Origin: an uncultured Thermoanaerobaculia bacterium
GTDB taxonomy: Bacteria > Acidobacteriota > Thermoanaerobaculia > Multivoradales > Multivoraceae
Assembly (NCBI GenBank): GCA_951813015.1
Contig: CATOTG010000010.1
Coordinates: 1-38,043 of the forward strand
Length of the DNA: 38,043 nt
Direction of reading: 5' to 3'
Shown: piece after piece, positions 18,272 to 28,690 of the stretch
Position numbering within the stretch: the first letter of the stretch is position 1
Layout: every line of letters begins with the position of its first letter
Notes under the pieces: model-generated
The model's database searches: none
The model's input: the letters and a program-made list of their open reading frames with translations, nothing else
Told to the model about the DNA's origin: nothing
Made by a program: the position numbers and the translations under genes

Positions 18272-19384
18272 ATGAACTTCGACTTTTCGGACGCCCAGAA
18301 GGCGCTAAAGCAGCAAACCCGCGGCTTCCTCCGCGCCGCCTGCGACACGACCGTGCCCCGGCGCGTGCTGGAGAACGCGGACGAACCCTACGCTGGCGAG
18401 CTTTGGCAGCAGATCTGCGCCAACGAGTCCCTTGGAATCGCGATTCCGGAAGAGTACGGCGGGATCGGCTTCGGCTACCTCGAACTCTGCGTCGTCGCGG
18501 AGGAACTGGGCCGGGCCATCGCGCCGGTGCCCTTCTCCTCCTCCGTCTACCTGGCGACCGAGGCAGTGCTCCTGGGAGGTTCGGAGGACCAGAAGCAGGC
18601 CCTGCTGCCGAAGCTCGCTGCCGGCGAGGCGATCGGCACGTTCGCCCTTTCCGAAGGTCCGGGTCAGGCCACGGAGGCGAACCTGCAGACCACGCTGAAG
18701 AACGGACGCCTGAGCGGAACGAAGGTGCCCGTGCCCGACGGCGACGTGGCCGACTTCTGCGTCGTCGTCGCCAGGGACGGCAACGGCGCCTCGCTGGCCG
18801 TCGTCGATCTTGGCGCCGACGGCGTGTCGCGGGAGCAGGTCGATACCCTCGATCCCTCACGCTCGAACGCCCGGATCACCTTCGACGGCGCCGAGGCGGA
18901 GCTTCTGGGCGAGTCCGGCCAGGGCTGGCAGCTCAAGAACCGCGTCTTCGACCGTGCCGCGGTGCTCTTCGCCATGGAACAGCTCGGCGGCGCGGACGCC
19001 TGCCTCGAGATGGCGATCGGCTATGCCAAGGGCCGCTACGCCTTCGGCCGGCCCATCGGCTCGTTCCAGGCGATCAAGCACAAGCTCGCCGACATGTACA
19101 TCAAGAACGAACTCGCCCGGGCCAACTGCTACTACGGCGCCTGGGCCCTTTCGACCGACGCGCCCGAGCTGCCGGTGGCGGCGGCCGCGGCGCGCGTGGC
19201 GGCGATCCAGGCCTTCCACTTCGCGTCGAAGGAGAACATCCAGACGCATGGCGGCATCGGCTTCACCTGGGAGTCCGACTGCCATCTCTACTACCGCCGC
19301 GCCAAGCTGCTCGCGCTCAGCATCGGCAGTGAACGGGTATGGAAGGACCGACTCGTCTCAGGTCTGCAGGAGGAGGCTGCCTGA
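18272..19384 (+). CDS. Acyl-CoA dehydrogenase, first subunit of an adjacent pair
   Basis: A 370-residue flavoprotein that would insert a trans-2 double bond in an acyl-CoA. N-terminal (FSDAQKALKQQTRGFLRA), middle (GTFALSEGPGQATEANLQT) and C-terminal domains (GRYAFGRPIGSFQAIKHKLADMY, ENIQTHGGIGFTWESDCHLYYRRAK) are all present. The position of the MCAD-type catalytic glutamate (YEGT) reads SIGS here; a glutamate in the helix AVLFAMEQLGGADACLEMA is the likely base, as in heteromeric steroid-type dehydrogenases. The ATG at 18272 follows GGGAG. The TGA overlaps the ATG of the next gene (TGATG), a sign of translational coupling and of a two-subunit enzyme. Confidence 0.9.
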   Translation: MNFDFSDAQKALKQQTRGFLRAACDTTVPRRVLENADEPYAGELWQQICANESLGIAIPEEYGGIGFGYLELCVVAEELGRAIAPVPFSSSVYLATEAVLLGGSEDQKQALLPKLAAGEAIGTFALSEGPGQATEANLQTTLKNGRLSGTKVPVPDGDVADFCVVVARDGNGASLAVVDLGADGVSREQVDTLDPSRSNARITFDGAEAELLGESGQGWQLKNRVFDRAAVLFAMEQLGGADACLEMAIGYAKGRYAFGRPIGSFQAIKHKLADMYIKNELARANCYYGAWALSTDAPELPVAAAAARVAAIQAFHFASKENIQTHGGIGFTWESDCHLYYRRAKLLALSIGSERVWKDRLVSGLQEEAA

Positions 19385-20610
19385 TGGATTTCAACGACAC
19401 CCCCGAACAGGCCGCCTTCCGCGGCGAGGTCCGCGCCTGGCTTGCCGACAACGCGGAACCGCGCAAGGACCGGCCCAGCGTCAGCCGCAGGCTGGACGCC
19501 GAGGAAGGGCTCATCCTGGCCAAGAAGTGGCAGAACGTGAAGGCCGAGGCCGGCTACGCCTGCCGGCACTGGCCGGTCGAGCACGGCGGCCAGGGCCGGC
19601 CGATGATCGAGACGATCATCTACGACCAGGAGGAGGCCAGCTTCGACGTCCCGACGGGCTTCTTCGGCATCGGACTCGGCATGTGCGGCCCGATCATGGC
19701 GAAGTACGCCACCGAGGAGCAGCAGGCGCGCTACATCCCGCCGATGATCCGCGGCCAGGAGGTCTGGTGCCAGTTGTTCTCCGAGCCGGCCGCCGGCTCC
19801 GACGTCGCCGGTCTGCGGACTCGCTGTCACCGCGACGGCGACGACTGGGTGGTCAACGGCCAGAAGGTGTGGACCTCGGGCGCCCACTACTCGGACTACG
19901 GCATCCTGGTCGCCCGCCACGACTCGTCCCTGCCCAAGCACAAGGGCCTGACCTTCTTCTTCATCGACATGAAGTCACCGGGAATCGACATCAAGCCGAT
20001 CAAGCAGATCAACGGCGGTTCGAACTTCAACGAGGTCTTCTTCACCAACGTCCGCGTGCCCGACAGTCAGCGCCTGGGCGCGATCGGGGAAGGTTGGCAG
20101 GTGGCGATCGCCACCCTGATGAACGAGCGCCTTGCGGTCGGCGACGCGCCCCCGCCCGATTTCCGCGAAGTGATGAAGCTGGCCGCGAGCTGCCTGCTCG
20201 ACGGCAAGCCCGCACTCGAGGACTCTGCCGTGCGCGAGAAGATCGCCGACTGGTACGTCGAATCGATGGGCATGAAGCACACGAAGGCGCGCACGCTGAC
20301 CGCACTCTCGCAGGGCAGGATCCCCGGCCCCGAGAACTCGATCGGGAAGGTCATCTCCGCGTCCAAACTGCAGAACGTGTCCTCCTTCGGCGCCGACCTG
20401 ATGGACATGGGCGGCGTGGTCACCGACCCCTCCCTGATGCCGGCCGCCGCCCTGTTCCAGCAGTCCTACCTCTACTCGCCCGGCCTGCGCATCGCCGGCG
20501 GCACCGACGAGATCCTGCGCAACATCATCGCCGAACGCGTCCTCGGCCTCCCGGGCGAGATCCGCGTCGACCGCGACGTTCCCTACAGCGACATCCCGAC
20601 GGGGAGCTGA
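19384..20610 (+). CDS. Acyl-CoA dehydrogenase, second subunit of an adjacent pair
   Basis: A 408-residue acyl-CoA dehydrogenase of the FadE17/FadE29-like group. It has the FAD and substrate signatures WCQLFSEPAAGSDVAGLRTR, VVNGQKVWTSGAHYSDYGIL, NGGSNFNEVFFTNVRVPD and the ending LRIAGGTDEILRNIIAERVLGLP. The MCAD-type catalytic glutamate position is Gly (AGGTDE), so it probably does not carry the base at the usual site. Together with the upstream partner this resembles alpha2beta2 heteromeric dehydrogenases that act on bulky CoA esters such as steroid side chains. The start is fixed by the TGATG overlap at 19382-19386. Actual substrate is unknown. Confidence 0.9.
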   Translation: MDFNDTPEQAAFRGEVRAWLADNAEPRKDRPSVSRRLDAEEGLILAKKWQNVKAEAGYACRHWPVEHGGQGRPMIETIIYDQEEASFDVPTGFFGIGLGMCGPIMAKYATEEQQARYIPPMIRGQEVWCQLFSEPAAGSDVAGLRTRCHRDGDDWVVNGQKVWTSGAHYSDYGILVARHDSSLPKHKGLTFFFIDMKSPGIDIKPIKQINGGSNFNEVFFTNVRVPDSQRLGAIGEGWQVAIATLMNERLAVGDAPPPDFREVMKLAASCLLDGKPALEDSAVREKIADWYVESMGMKHTKARTLTALSQGRIPGPENSIGKVISASKLQNVSSFGADLMDMGGVVTDPSLMPAAALFQQSYLYSPGLRIAGGTDEILRNIIAERVLGLPGEIRVDRDVPYSDIPTGS

Positions 20611-20641
20611 TCGAGCGGCGCAGCCGCAGCAGTCGCCAGTG

Positions 20642-23600
20642 CTAACTGTCGTTGGCGAGCTTGCGGAAGTACTCGTCGACGAGTGCGCGGTAGCCGGGAG
20701 GAACCTGATCGGAGTTGCCGAGGTAGACGCGCTCCGTGTCGGCGCCGCGCAGTTCGCGCCAGAGGCGGTACTCGAACTGCCGGAGTCCTTCGACGATGTC
20801 TCGGCGCAGGGACTCGAGGGCCAGCGGATCCTTGTTGAGCCCGAGCAGATCGAGATCGCCCATCTGGCGCAGGAGTCGGTCCACGTCGGAGGTGTCCATC
20901 CCCTCCCGCCGGAGTTCCCGTCGCAGCGCGTCCAGGTCCTGGCGCCGCTGGCTCAATTCGCGTTCGGCCTGCCGCAGATCCTCCGTGGTGAAGGCGCCGG
21001 GCTGGTAGAAGCCGCCGGAACTCGATCCATACTGGCTGGGACGGCCCCAATCCCTGCCGCCGCCCTCCTGGTTGCGGGCGCCGCCCTCCTGTGAGGAATC
21101 ACCCGGCTGGCCGCCCTGCTGCCCGCCGCCGGACTGCTCACCGCCTTGCTGCCCGCCGCCCGGCTGTTCGCCGCCCTGCTGCTGACCGTTCTGCTGCTGG
21201 CCGTCCTCCTGTTCGCCCTGCCTCCCGGGACGCTGGCCGAGCCGCCCGCCGGCATCGGCACGGTCTCGCAGACGGGCCTCGAATGACGACATGCTCTCCA
21301 CCAGATCACGAGCCTGCTCGAGCATCCGCTCCTGATCGTTGCCTCCGCCTTCCCCGACGCTCGCCTGCGCCTCGGCGATCCGCTCCGTCACCTCGTCTAT
21401 GTCCTGGCGGATCTGACCCTCGAACAGGCGCGCGAACTCGGCGTCCCGGCCGGCCAGCACGCCCTTCGAGTAGCGAATCTTCTCCTTCAACTGCTCGTCC
21501 CGAATCAGTTCGGCCGACGCCTGCAGCTTGCGCGCCGCCTCGGGTTGCTCTTCGCGCGCGCTCCTGGTCATCCGGTTGAGCTGAGCCTCCAGACCGCCGA
21601 CTTCGTCGGTCAGCCGGTCTTTCCGCTCCATGATCCGCTCGATCAACTCCGCGCGCTCCTGCGCGGTCAGGTCGCTTTGTCGCCGGCCGTCTTCGCCCTC
21701 CTGTCCCGCCAGCTCTTCGACCTGCTCCTCGATCCGGCTCTGCATCTGCGATACTCGCTCCGCTCGCTGCTGGAGCTCCTCCATGTCCCGGCCGAGCTGC
21801 TGGCGCTGGTTGCGGTCCAGCAGCCGCCGCGCGTCGCGCAGCTTGTCCAGCGCCGCGATGCCCTGCGCCCCGGCGCTGGACTGCGAGCCGGAGGAACCCG
21901 CCTGCGACCGCTTCATCTGCTCGACCGCCTCCCGCAAGGCCTGGGTCGTCTGCTGAAGTTCGGAGCGCTGCTGCTCGCGCGCCAGCCGTTCCAGCCGCCG
22001 CGCCAGTTCCTCGGTCTCTTCGATCAGTTGTTGCTGACTGCCGCCGCCGCCACCGCCCTGTTGCTGGCGGCCGCGCAGCCGGTTCTGGCGTTCGTTCTCC
22101 CGCTGCTGGCGGCGGCCCAGCTCGCGCAACTTCTGCATCAGTTCGTCGATCTCGGCCTGGGTCTGTTCCGCTTCACCCCGCTGCACCGTCTCGTACTGAT
22201 TGCGCAGCTTGTCGAGCTCCAGTTCGAACAGGTCGGCAAGATCCTCCGAGAGCTGCTGGTTGCCTCCCCCACCACCGCCGCCGCCGCCCTGCTGGAATGA
22301 AACCGTCAACTCGCGGAACGCGGATTCCGCTCGCTGCAGCGACGCCAGGGCCTGCTTCTCCACCGTCATCGCCTCGTCGGGCCGCTCCGCCTCGAGCTCC
22401 CTCTGCGCGACCGCCATCTCGGTGGCGGCCTGCTGAAGGAACTCGATGATCTTCGAGAACTCTTCGTCGCCGAGCAACTGCTGGCCGCGATTGCCCATCC
22501 GCGTGATCAGGGAGCCGACCTGGTCCCGCAGCCGCCCTTGCATCAGGGCGACCGTCGTCAGGTTCTCGGACATCTCCCTGTCCGAGTACTCCTCCGCGTC
22601 TCTGACCAGGCGGAAGGTGGCCGAGATGATCATCTTCTGCTGTACCGACAGCGTGTTGTCGAAGCCGCCGTCACCGCCCATGCCGCCACCGCCGCCCTGT
22701 TCGGCGCGCCGGTAGTTCCGGTCGAAGGGTCTGATCTCCAGGAAGTAGATGTCGCTGATCACCGGCTTCGAGCGCCCGCGGTCCCAGGCCTCGGCGTAAT
22801 AGGAGATCGAATCTCCGATGCCCAGTTCCATCTCCTCGAGGAAGAGAGTGTGTGCGGCGCTGACCTTCTTCATCGACGACCGGCTGTCCAGCAGGTCAAG
22901 CGCCGTCTCCTCGCCGCCATTGATCGCGTAGCGGATACCCAGTCGACTCACGCCGTAGTCGTCCTCGGCTTCCACTTCGACGAAGACCTCGTCGACCAGG
23001 GTGACCTGGATGTCGCGGCCGGGATTCGTGAAGCGAACGATCGGAGGCTGATTCTCAAGCGCGGTGATCATGTACTCCGCCGAGGCCCGGTGCCAGCGGC
23101 CCTCGTCGTCCATCAACTCGATGCGGTAGTACGTGTTGCCGCTGATCCTGTAGGCCGCCGTCAGCCTCCCGTCTCCCGAACCGAGGTCGATCGGTTCTTC
23201 GCCTTCGATCAGAAGCCGTCCTTCCGGCACCTCGAAGATCGGCAGAATGCTGAAGAGAACGCGCGTACCCTCGAGTACGGCAATGTCTCCTCCGTCCTCG
23301 ACCGTCCGGTCGGACAGACCGCTGAAGTCGGGAAACTGGTACTGCAGGTCGATCTGCTCGACGTAAGGCAGATCCTTGACCCGGATGCGGTAGATCGGGG
23401 AACGCACCCCCGAGGCGTCGACGTAGTAGTCCGTGTCCGCGCGCAGGTTCAGGGCGATGAAATCGTGGGTAGCCCGGACATCGCCGATCATCAGGTCGGC
23501 GTCCACTTCGACCTCGGCGTTCACTCGATTCATCGGCCACTGCCGCCATTCGCCCTGCGGGTCGCCGCTCGCGTCCAGCGGCCGAAGCGCGACCTCGACG

Positions 23601-24307
23601 CGGTCCGGATCGAAACCGAGGACGGCCGCGCTGATCAACTGGTCCGATCCGCGAGCCACCGTCAGGTTGCCGGGTCCCACCCTCAACTGGTAGGGGTTGT
23701 CCGCCGCGGCCGCCTTCCAGGGCGTGAACAGCAGCATCGCGCCGTGCTGCAGGAAGGCCGGACTGAGCAGGACCGCGGCCATGCCGGCGCCCGCCACCCC
23801 CGCCAGGGCGACGGAGAATCGGCGCAGCGACCCGCGCTCGATCCGGGAGGCGAAGCCGCTGTTCTCGCAGCGTTCGATCGCTTCTTCGAGAACCCGCCGC
23901 TGGAGCTCGGGCGACACCCGCTCGGCATCGCGCAGCGAACCCTGTTGCACCGGTCCAAGTTCGACCGCGCTCAGCACCGAAGCCTTGAGAGTCGGCTCGT
24001 GCTCTTCGACGTACAGCGCCACCTGCTGCCTGGACACCCGCTGAGCCAAGGGCACGACCAGCAGCCGAACGGCAAGCGCGATCAGGGCCACGTAGGTCAG
24101 CCAGCGGAAGATCCGGACCGCTCCCTCGCTGTAGAGGAAGTAGTCCATGCCCCATACCGACAGGGCGAATGCGGCGAATCCGGCCCCTGCCAGCATGACG
24201 AGTCCGCGCAGTGCAACCTTCGCGCGCCACCGCGCCCGCACGCGCCGGATGACGCTCATCAGCTCGCCGTATGTCGGGTCGTAGATGGGATCGAAACTGG
24301 CTGCCAT
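20642..24307 (-). CDS. DUF4175 family giant membrane-anchored coiled-coil protein
   Basis: A 1221-residue protein, the last gene of the long minus-strand cluster. Two membrane helices lie at about 35-55 and 68-88 and a third near 175-195 (VALAGVAGAGMAAVLLSPAFL). A large exported beta-rich region follows (about 200-560; ENQPPIVRFTNPGRDIQVTL, EAEDDYGVSRLGIRYAINGGEE). Beyond it come long Q/E/R-rich coiled coils broken by Gly runs (up to nine in a row) and a Gly-Gln-rich linker at about 1010-1090 rich in QQGGEQ. The topology and N-terminus fit DUF4175. The ATG at 24307 follows GAGGAG and overlaps the BatA-like TGA (TGATG), so it is translationally coupled. Function is unknown; a scaffolding role in the envelope is inference. 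Confidence 0.85.
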   Translation of the reverse strand: MAASFDPIYDPTYGELMSVIRRVRARWRAKVALRGLVMLAGAGFAAFALSVWGMDYFLYSEGAVRIFRWLTYVALIALAVRLLVVPLAQRVSRQQVALYVEEHEPTLKASVLSAVELGPVQQGSLRDAERVSPELQRRVLEEAIERCENSGFASRIERGSLRRFSVALAGVAGAGMAAVLLSPAFLQHGAMLLFTPWKAAAADNPYQLRVGPGNLTVARGSDQLISAAVLGFDPDRVEVALRPLDASGDPQGEWRQWPMNRVNAEVEVDADLMIGDVRATHDFIALNLRADTDYYVDASGVRSPIYRIRVKDLPYVEQIDLQYQFPDFSGLSDRTVEDGGDIAVLEGTRVLFSILPIFEVPEGRLLIEGEEPIDLGSGDGRLTAAYRISGNTYYRIELMDDEGRWHRASAEYMITALENQPPIVRFTNPGRDIQVTLVDEVFVEVEAEDDYGVSRLGIRYAINGGEETALDLLDSRSSMKKVSAAHTLFLEEMELGIGDSISYYAEAWDRGRSKPVISDIYFLEIRPFDRNYRRAEQGGGGGMGGDGGFDNTLSVQQKMIISATFRLVRDAEEYSDREMSENLTTVALMQGRLRDQVGSLITRMGNRGQQLLGDEEFSKIIEFLQQAATEMAVAQRELEAERPDEAMTVEKQALASLQRAESAFRELTVSFQQGGGGGGGGGNQQLSEDLADLFELELDKLRNQYETVQRGEAEQTQAEIDELMQKLRELGRRQQRENERQNRLRGRQQQGGGGGGSQQQLIEETEELARRLERLAREQQRSELQQTTQALREAVEQMKRSQAGSSGSQSSAGAQGIAALDKLRDARRLLDRNQRQQLGRDMEELQQRAERVSQMQSRIEEQVEELAGQEGEDGRRQSDLTAQERAELIERIMERKDRLTDEVGGLEAQLNRMTRSAREEQPEAARKLQASAELIRDEQLKEKIRYSKGVLAGRDAEFARLFEGQIRQDIDEVTERIAEAQASVGEGGGNDQERMLEQARDLVESMSSFEARLRDRADAGGRLGQRPGRQGEQEDGQQQNGQQQGGEQPGGGQQGGEQSGGGQQGGQPGDSSQEGGARNQEGGGRDWGRPSQYGSSSGGFYQPGAFTTEDLRQAERELSQRRQDLDALRRELRREGMDTSDVDRLLRQMGDLDLLGLNKDPLALESLRRDIVEGLRQFEYRLWRELRGADTERVYLGNSDQVPPGYRALVDEYFRKLANDS

Positions 24308-26517
24308 CACGTCTCCTCGCCGGTTGGCCTCCATGCTGTCACGACTGGCTCTGCAGCGGCACGCCGCCTGCGGTTGCCGAACAGGCCCTCGGCCACCAGG
24401 ACCGCCGCCGCCGCCGCAATCAGGTACCACCACAGGCGCTGCCGCTGCTCCCGCTCCTCCGCCGTCACCGGCGTCGCGAGGGACGCCGCGGCGTCCTCGG
24501 CCTGATCCGGTCGAATGCGGGACGCGAACTCGTCCAGGTCAAGCCCGCCCAGGTCCGACTCCGACACCGGCACGTTGGCCGCGAGCGTCAGACGCTCGGA
24601 AGTCACGTCGGCCCGCACCTCCCGGAAGTCGTAGAAGCCGGGCTCTTCCACATCGAGCAGCAGATCGGCACCGCCCGTTCCGAGGCGGCGTTCCCTGCCG
24701 GACGGAGCGACAAGGATGTACCCGTCGCCTTCGCTTCCGACCGTACCGGGCAACTCGACCGAGGCGACCTCGCCCACGCGGTACCACGAACGGGGCAACG
24801 CGTAGCCCGCCAGGTACTGCATTGAACGATGGACGAAGGGAAGAAACACGGCTTGCAGCGGCAAGGTGTTCCAGAAGGTGTCGAACGACGTGGGCAGCAC
24901 CAGCACGCGCCCGGCCCGGCCCGAGGCGGGATCGGCGACCCCGTCCTCCGCCCGAGCGGGCATCAGGTCGAGCAGAGCCGGCGCCCCGTCGTCAAACAGG
25001 GCGATCGGCATCGCGCCCTCGGGAGTCTCCAGCCGGTGGTAGCGGAAGAACGAAGCCGAGGAAAAGTCCCCGCTCCTCGCCGCCGCGAAGACATCGAAGA
25101 CCGGATGGCCGGTGTCGAACCAGGCCAGCGCCCCGGGCGTGCCGGCCAGCCGGTCCACCTGCTGCGTACTTTCGACTCCGAACTCCCCGAGCAGGGCGGA
25201 GGTCGAGTTCAACCCGCGTTCGACTCCGATCAGCAGGCCCCCGCCCTCGCGGACGAAACGGAGGACCGCCGCGTCCGCCGCGGCGGGAAGCTGCTGCGCC
25301 GAGTCGTTGATCACGACGACGGACTTGCCTTCCAGCATCGCCGGCTGAAACCCGGAGGCCTGGACCCGGTCCACCCGCAGGAAGGGGCGGCGCCCGAGCG
25401 ACAGGGCTTCCTCGAGGTACCGGCTGCGCCGCCGGTCCCCGCCGGGTTCAACGACCAGTACGCCGACCTCGTGGGCGGGAGACAGCACGAAGTGAAACTC
25501 GTTGTCCGTCGCGAGGGCGTCCTCGCGCAGGCGCACCGTGCCCCGCGTCGTCCTCTCGCGCTCCAGCACCTCGGGAGCGAAACTGACCATCGTCGACGAG
25601 TCCAGCGGCAGTTCGACCGCCCGGGTCTGGATCACCTCGCCGTCGAAGAGCAGATCGACTTCCGCCCGCAGGGGCTCGGGCGCTCGCTCCGAGTCGGCCG
25701 CGGCGCCGACCCCCTGATAGCTGACCCGCGCCGCGATACCGACGCGTTCCCGGGCGCCCTCCCCCGCATCGCCGGCGCCTGCCCCGCCGGAAGGCACGCG
25801 AGCGTGGTCGAGCACCACGTCGGTGACCGCCGCATTGACTTCGTCCTCTTCTTCCGACCGGACATCGACCAGACGCAGTTCGACGCCCTGGGGCAACGCC
25901 GCCACGTTGTCGGGCGCCCAGGAGGAGCGCTGAAAGTCGCTGACGATCACGAGTTCTCGCGCGGCGGCGCTTGCCGCGTCCGCGAGGACTCCCCGCGCCA
26001 CCTGAATCGCGGGCAGAAGGGACGTGGCGCGCGGTACGAGTTCCGTCTCCCGGGCCAGCGTCGCCAGCAGGTCGCCGTCCGCGTTCGGCGCGGCCACCAT
26101 CGCGGCCTGATCCGAGTAGACGATCAAGGCTCCGCGATCTCCCGCACTCATCCCGTCGAATGCCGAGGCTGCCGCCGTGGTGGCTCGCTGCCACCTGCCG
26201 CCGAAGCCCATGCTGAACGAGTTGTCCAGCAGCACGACGGTCAGCCGGTTGGCCGCCGCCGCGTTCGCCGCCGCATCGCCCTGAAACAGGGGCCGCGCGA
26301 AGGCCAAAGCCAGGAGCGCCAGTGCCAGGCAGCGCAGCGCCAGAAGCAGGAGATCGCGCAGTCGACGCCGGCGCACGGAGCGGTAGGGCGCCCTGGAGAT
26401 GAACATCAGCGACGGGAACGGGACGATCCGGCTGCGATGACGCAAACGCATGTGGATGATGACGGGCGCCGCGACCGCGACGAGGCCAAGCAGGAAGAGG
26501 GGTGCGAGCAGGCCCAC
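24307..26517 (-). CDS. BatA-type membrane protein with VWA domain
   Basis: A 736-residue protein. The N-terminal BatA (aerotolerance regulator) domain is seen as MGLLAPLFLLGLVAVAAPVI and then RRRRLRDLLLLALRCLALALLALAFARP, two membrane helices flanking a basic loop. A VWA domain follows with metal site D98-N-S100-F-S102 (VVLLDNSFSMGFGG) and VIVSDFQRSSW further on. The centre (about 370-450) resembles the glutamine-amidotransferase-like fold common in this family (VGVLVVEPGGDRRRSRYLEEAL, VVVINDSAQQLP). The C-terminal helix WWYLIAAAAAVLVAEGLF anchors it again. The GTG start at 26517 is three bases after the DUF58 stop. In the Bat scheme it would be acted on by MoxR with DUF58 at the inner membrane. 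Confidence 0.88.
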   Translation of the reverse strand: MGLLAPLFLLGLVAVAAPVIIHMRLRHRSRIVPFPSLMFISRAPYRSVRRRRLRDLLLLALRCLALALLALAFARPLFQGDAAANAAAANRLTVVLLDNSFSMGFGGRWQRATTAAASAFDGMSAGDRGALIVYSDQAAMVAAPNADGDLLATLARETELVPRATSLLPAIQVARGVLADAASAAARELVIVSDFQRSSWAPDNVAALPQGVELRLVDVRSEEEDEVNAAVTDVVLDHARVPSGGAGAGDAGEGARERVGIAARVSYQGVGAAADSERAPEPLRAEVDLLFDGEVIQTRAVELPLDSSTMVSFAPEVLERERTTRGTVRLREDALATDNEFHFVLSPAHEVGVLVVEPGGDRRRSRYLEEALSLGRRPFLRVDRVQASGFQPAMLEGKSVVVINDSAQQLPAAADAAVLRFVREGGGLLIGVERGLNSTSALLGEFGVESTQQVDRLAGTPGALAWFDTGHPVFDVFAAARSGDFSSASFFRYHRLETPEGAMPIALFDDGAPALLDLMPARAEDGVADPASGRAGRVLVLPTSFDTFWNTLPLQAVFLPFVHRSMQYLAGYALPRSWYRVGEVASVELPGTVGSEGDGYILVAPSGRERRLGTGGADLLLDVEEPGFYDFREVRADVTSERLTLAANVPVSESDLGGLDLDEFASRIRPDQAEDAAASLATPVTAEEREQRQRLWWYLIAAAAAVLVAEGLFGNRRRRAAAEPVVTAWRPTGEET

Positions 26518-26520
26518 CCG

Positions 26521-27414
26521 TCACCTCGTCTTCATCGCGTGCAGGCGAGCCGAAAGGTAGCTGTAGAGCGCCGCGTCCAGGGGTTGCGAGGTGTCGACCA
26601 GCGTGTAGTCGATACCGGCCTCGACCAGGGACCGATCGAGTGTCCGCGTGTGCTCGCGAATCAGCTCCAGGTACTGGTCGCGGAGCACGTCCGGCATGAC
26701 CGCCTGCCGCGTGCCGGTCTCCAGATCGCGAAGATCGAGTTCGCCCTCGAACTCGAAGCGGAGTTCCGCCGGATCGAGCAGGTGGAAGAGGATGACGTCG
26801 TTGCCCTTGTGCCGGAACCCTGCCGCCGCCTTGATCACCGTTTCCGGATCCTCGTAGAAATCCGAGATGAGGACGACCATGCTCCGCCGGCGCACGGAGT
26901 CCACGATTTCGAGGAGCGGTTCGCGCAGGCTGCCTCCCCCGCCCGGCTCGATGCGGTCGATCGTGTGCAGGACGACCTGGAGGTGCTTGGCTGCCGGCGG
27001 CACGAAGTCGACCAGCTTGTTGTCGAAGGTCACCAGGCCGATACGGTCCTTCTGTTTGGACGCGAAATAGCCCAGACAAGCGGCCAGATAGCGCCCGTAG
27101 TCCAGCTTGGTCAACGCCCCGGCGCCGAAATCCATCGAGCGGGAGACGTCGAGCCCGATCGTCAGGTTCGTGTTCGTGTCCGCCTCGAACTCCTTGACGT
27201 AGAAACGGTCGGTACGGCAAAAGAGCTTCCAGTCCACGCGGCGGATGTCGTCGCCCGGTTGATAGGCGCGGTACTCGGCGAAGTCCATCGAACGACCCAG
27301 GAACGGTGAGCGGTGAAGGCCGCTGACGAAGCCCTCCACCACCGTCTTGGCGAGCAGATCCAGACTGCTGATGCGACTCAGCGTCCGCGTGTCGACGAAC
27401 CGGCCGTAACTCAT
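26521..27414 (-). CDS. DUF58 domain protein (MoxR partner)
   Basis: A 297-residue soluble protein of the DUF58/VWA type. The family signature FLGRSMDFAEYRAYQPGDDIRRVDWKLFCRTDRFYVKEFE spans residues 38-77. A VWA-like metal site follows (IGLDVSRSMDFG), then GLVTFDNKLVDFVPP and VVLISDFYEDPE. Genes of this family nearly always adjoin moxR and are thought to be assembled or activated by it. The ATG at 27414 has GAGGGAG upstream. It is separated from moxR only by the 31-codon micro-ORF. Confidence 0.9.
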   Translation of the reverse strand: MSYGRFVDTRTLSRISSLDLLAKTVVEGFVSGLHRSPFLGRSMDFAEYRAYQPGDDIRRVDWKLFCRTDRFYVKEFEADTNTNLTIGLDVSRSMDFGAGALTKLDYGRYLAACLGYFASKQKDRIGLVTFDNKLVDFVPPAAKHLQVVLHTIDRIEPGGGGSLREPLLEIVDSVRRRSMVVLISDFYEDPETVIKAAAGFRHKGNDVILFHLLDPAELRFEFEGELDLRDLETGTRQAVMPDVLRDQYLELIREHTRTLDRSLVEAGIDYTLVDTSQPLDAALYSYLSARLHAMKTR

Positions 27415-27427
27415 CGCCGCTCCCTCG

Positions 27428-27522
27428 TCACGTCATCCCGCTCGCCGTCACCGGCGCGAACGTGACGCGGGGCTTCTGACCCGCGACCTCCACGCTCGGA
27501 CCCTCTTCCACTCCCCTGGCCA

Positions 27523-27523
<1 letters not shown>
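27428..27523 (-). CDS. 31-residue micro-ORF between moxR and the DUF58 gene
   Basis: The moxR stop overlaps an ATG (TGATG at 27525-27521) that opens a 31-codon frame, MARGVEEGPSVEVAGQKPRV then TFAPVTASGMT, ending at 27428, 13 bases before the DUF58 start. Its last residues APVTASGMT echo the moxR C-terminus APVTASRMK, so it contains a duplicated copy of the moxR tail (offset 95 bp). It might be translated by coupling and help reinitiation at the DUF58 gene, or be a passive by-product of duplication. Confidence 0.4.
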
Positions 27524-28608
<1,085 letters not shown>

Positions 28609-28623
28609 CGTTCAGCCATTGTT

Positions 28624-28658
28624 CGGGGGCCAATTTCGGGGGCCAATTTCGGGGGATC
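28624..28658. repeat. 13-bp tandem repeat ahead of moxR
   Basis: CGGGGGCCAATTT occurs twice in tandem from 28624 and a third unit begins (CGGGGGATC). It lies in the 82-bp gap between the DUF4159 stop and moxR, 16-42 bases before the moxR start on the coding strand, so it may affect an internal promoter or leader. Confidence 0.75.
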
Positions 28659-28690
28659 GCGTGGCAGGTTCCGCCGGAATCCGGTGCGCC

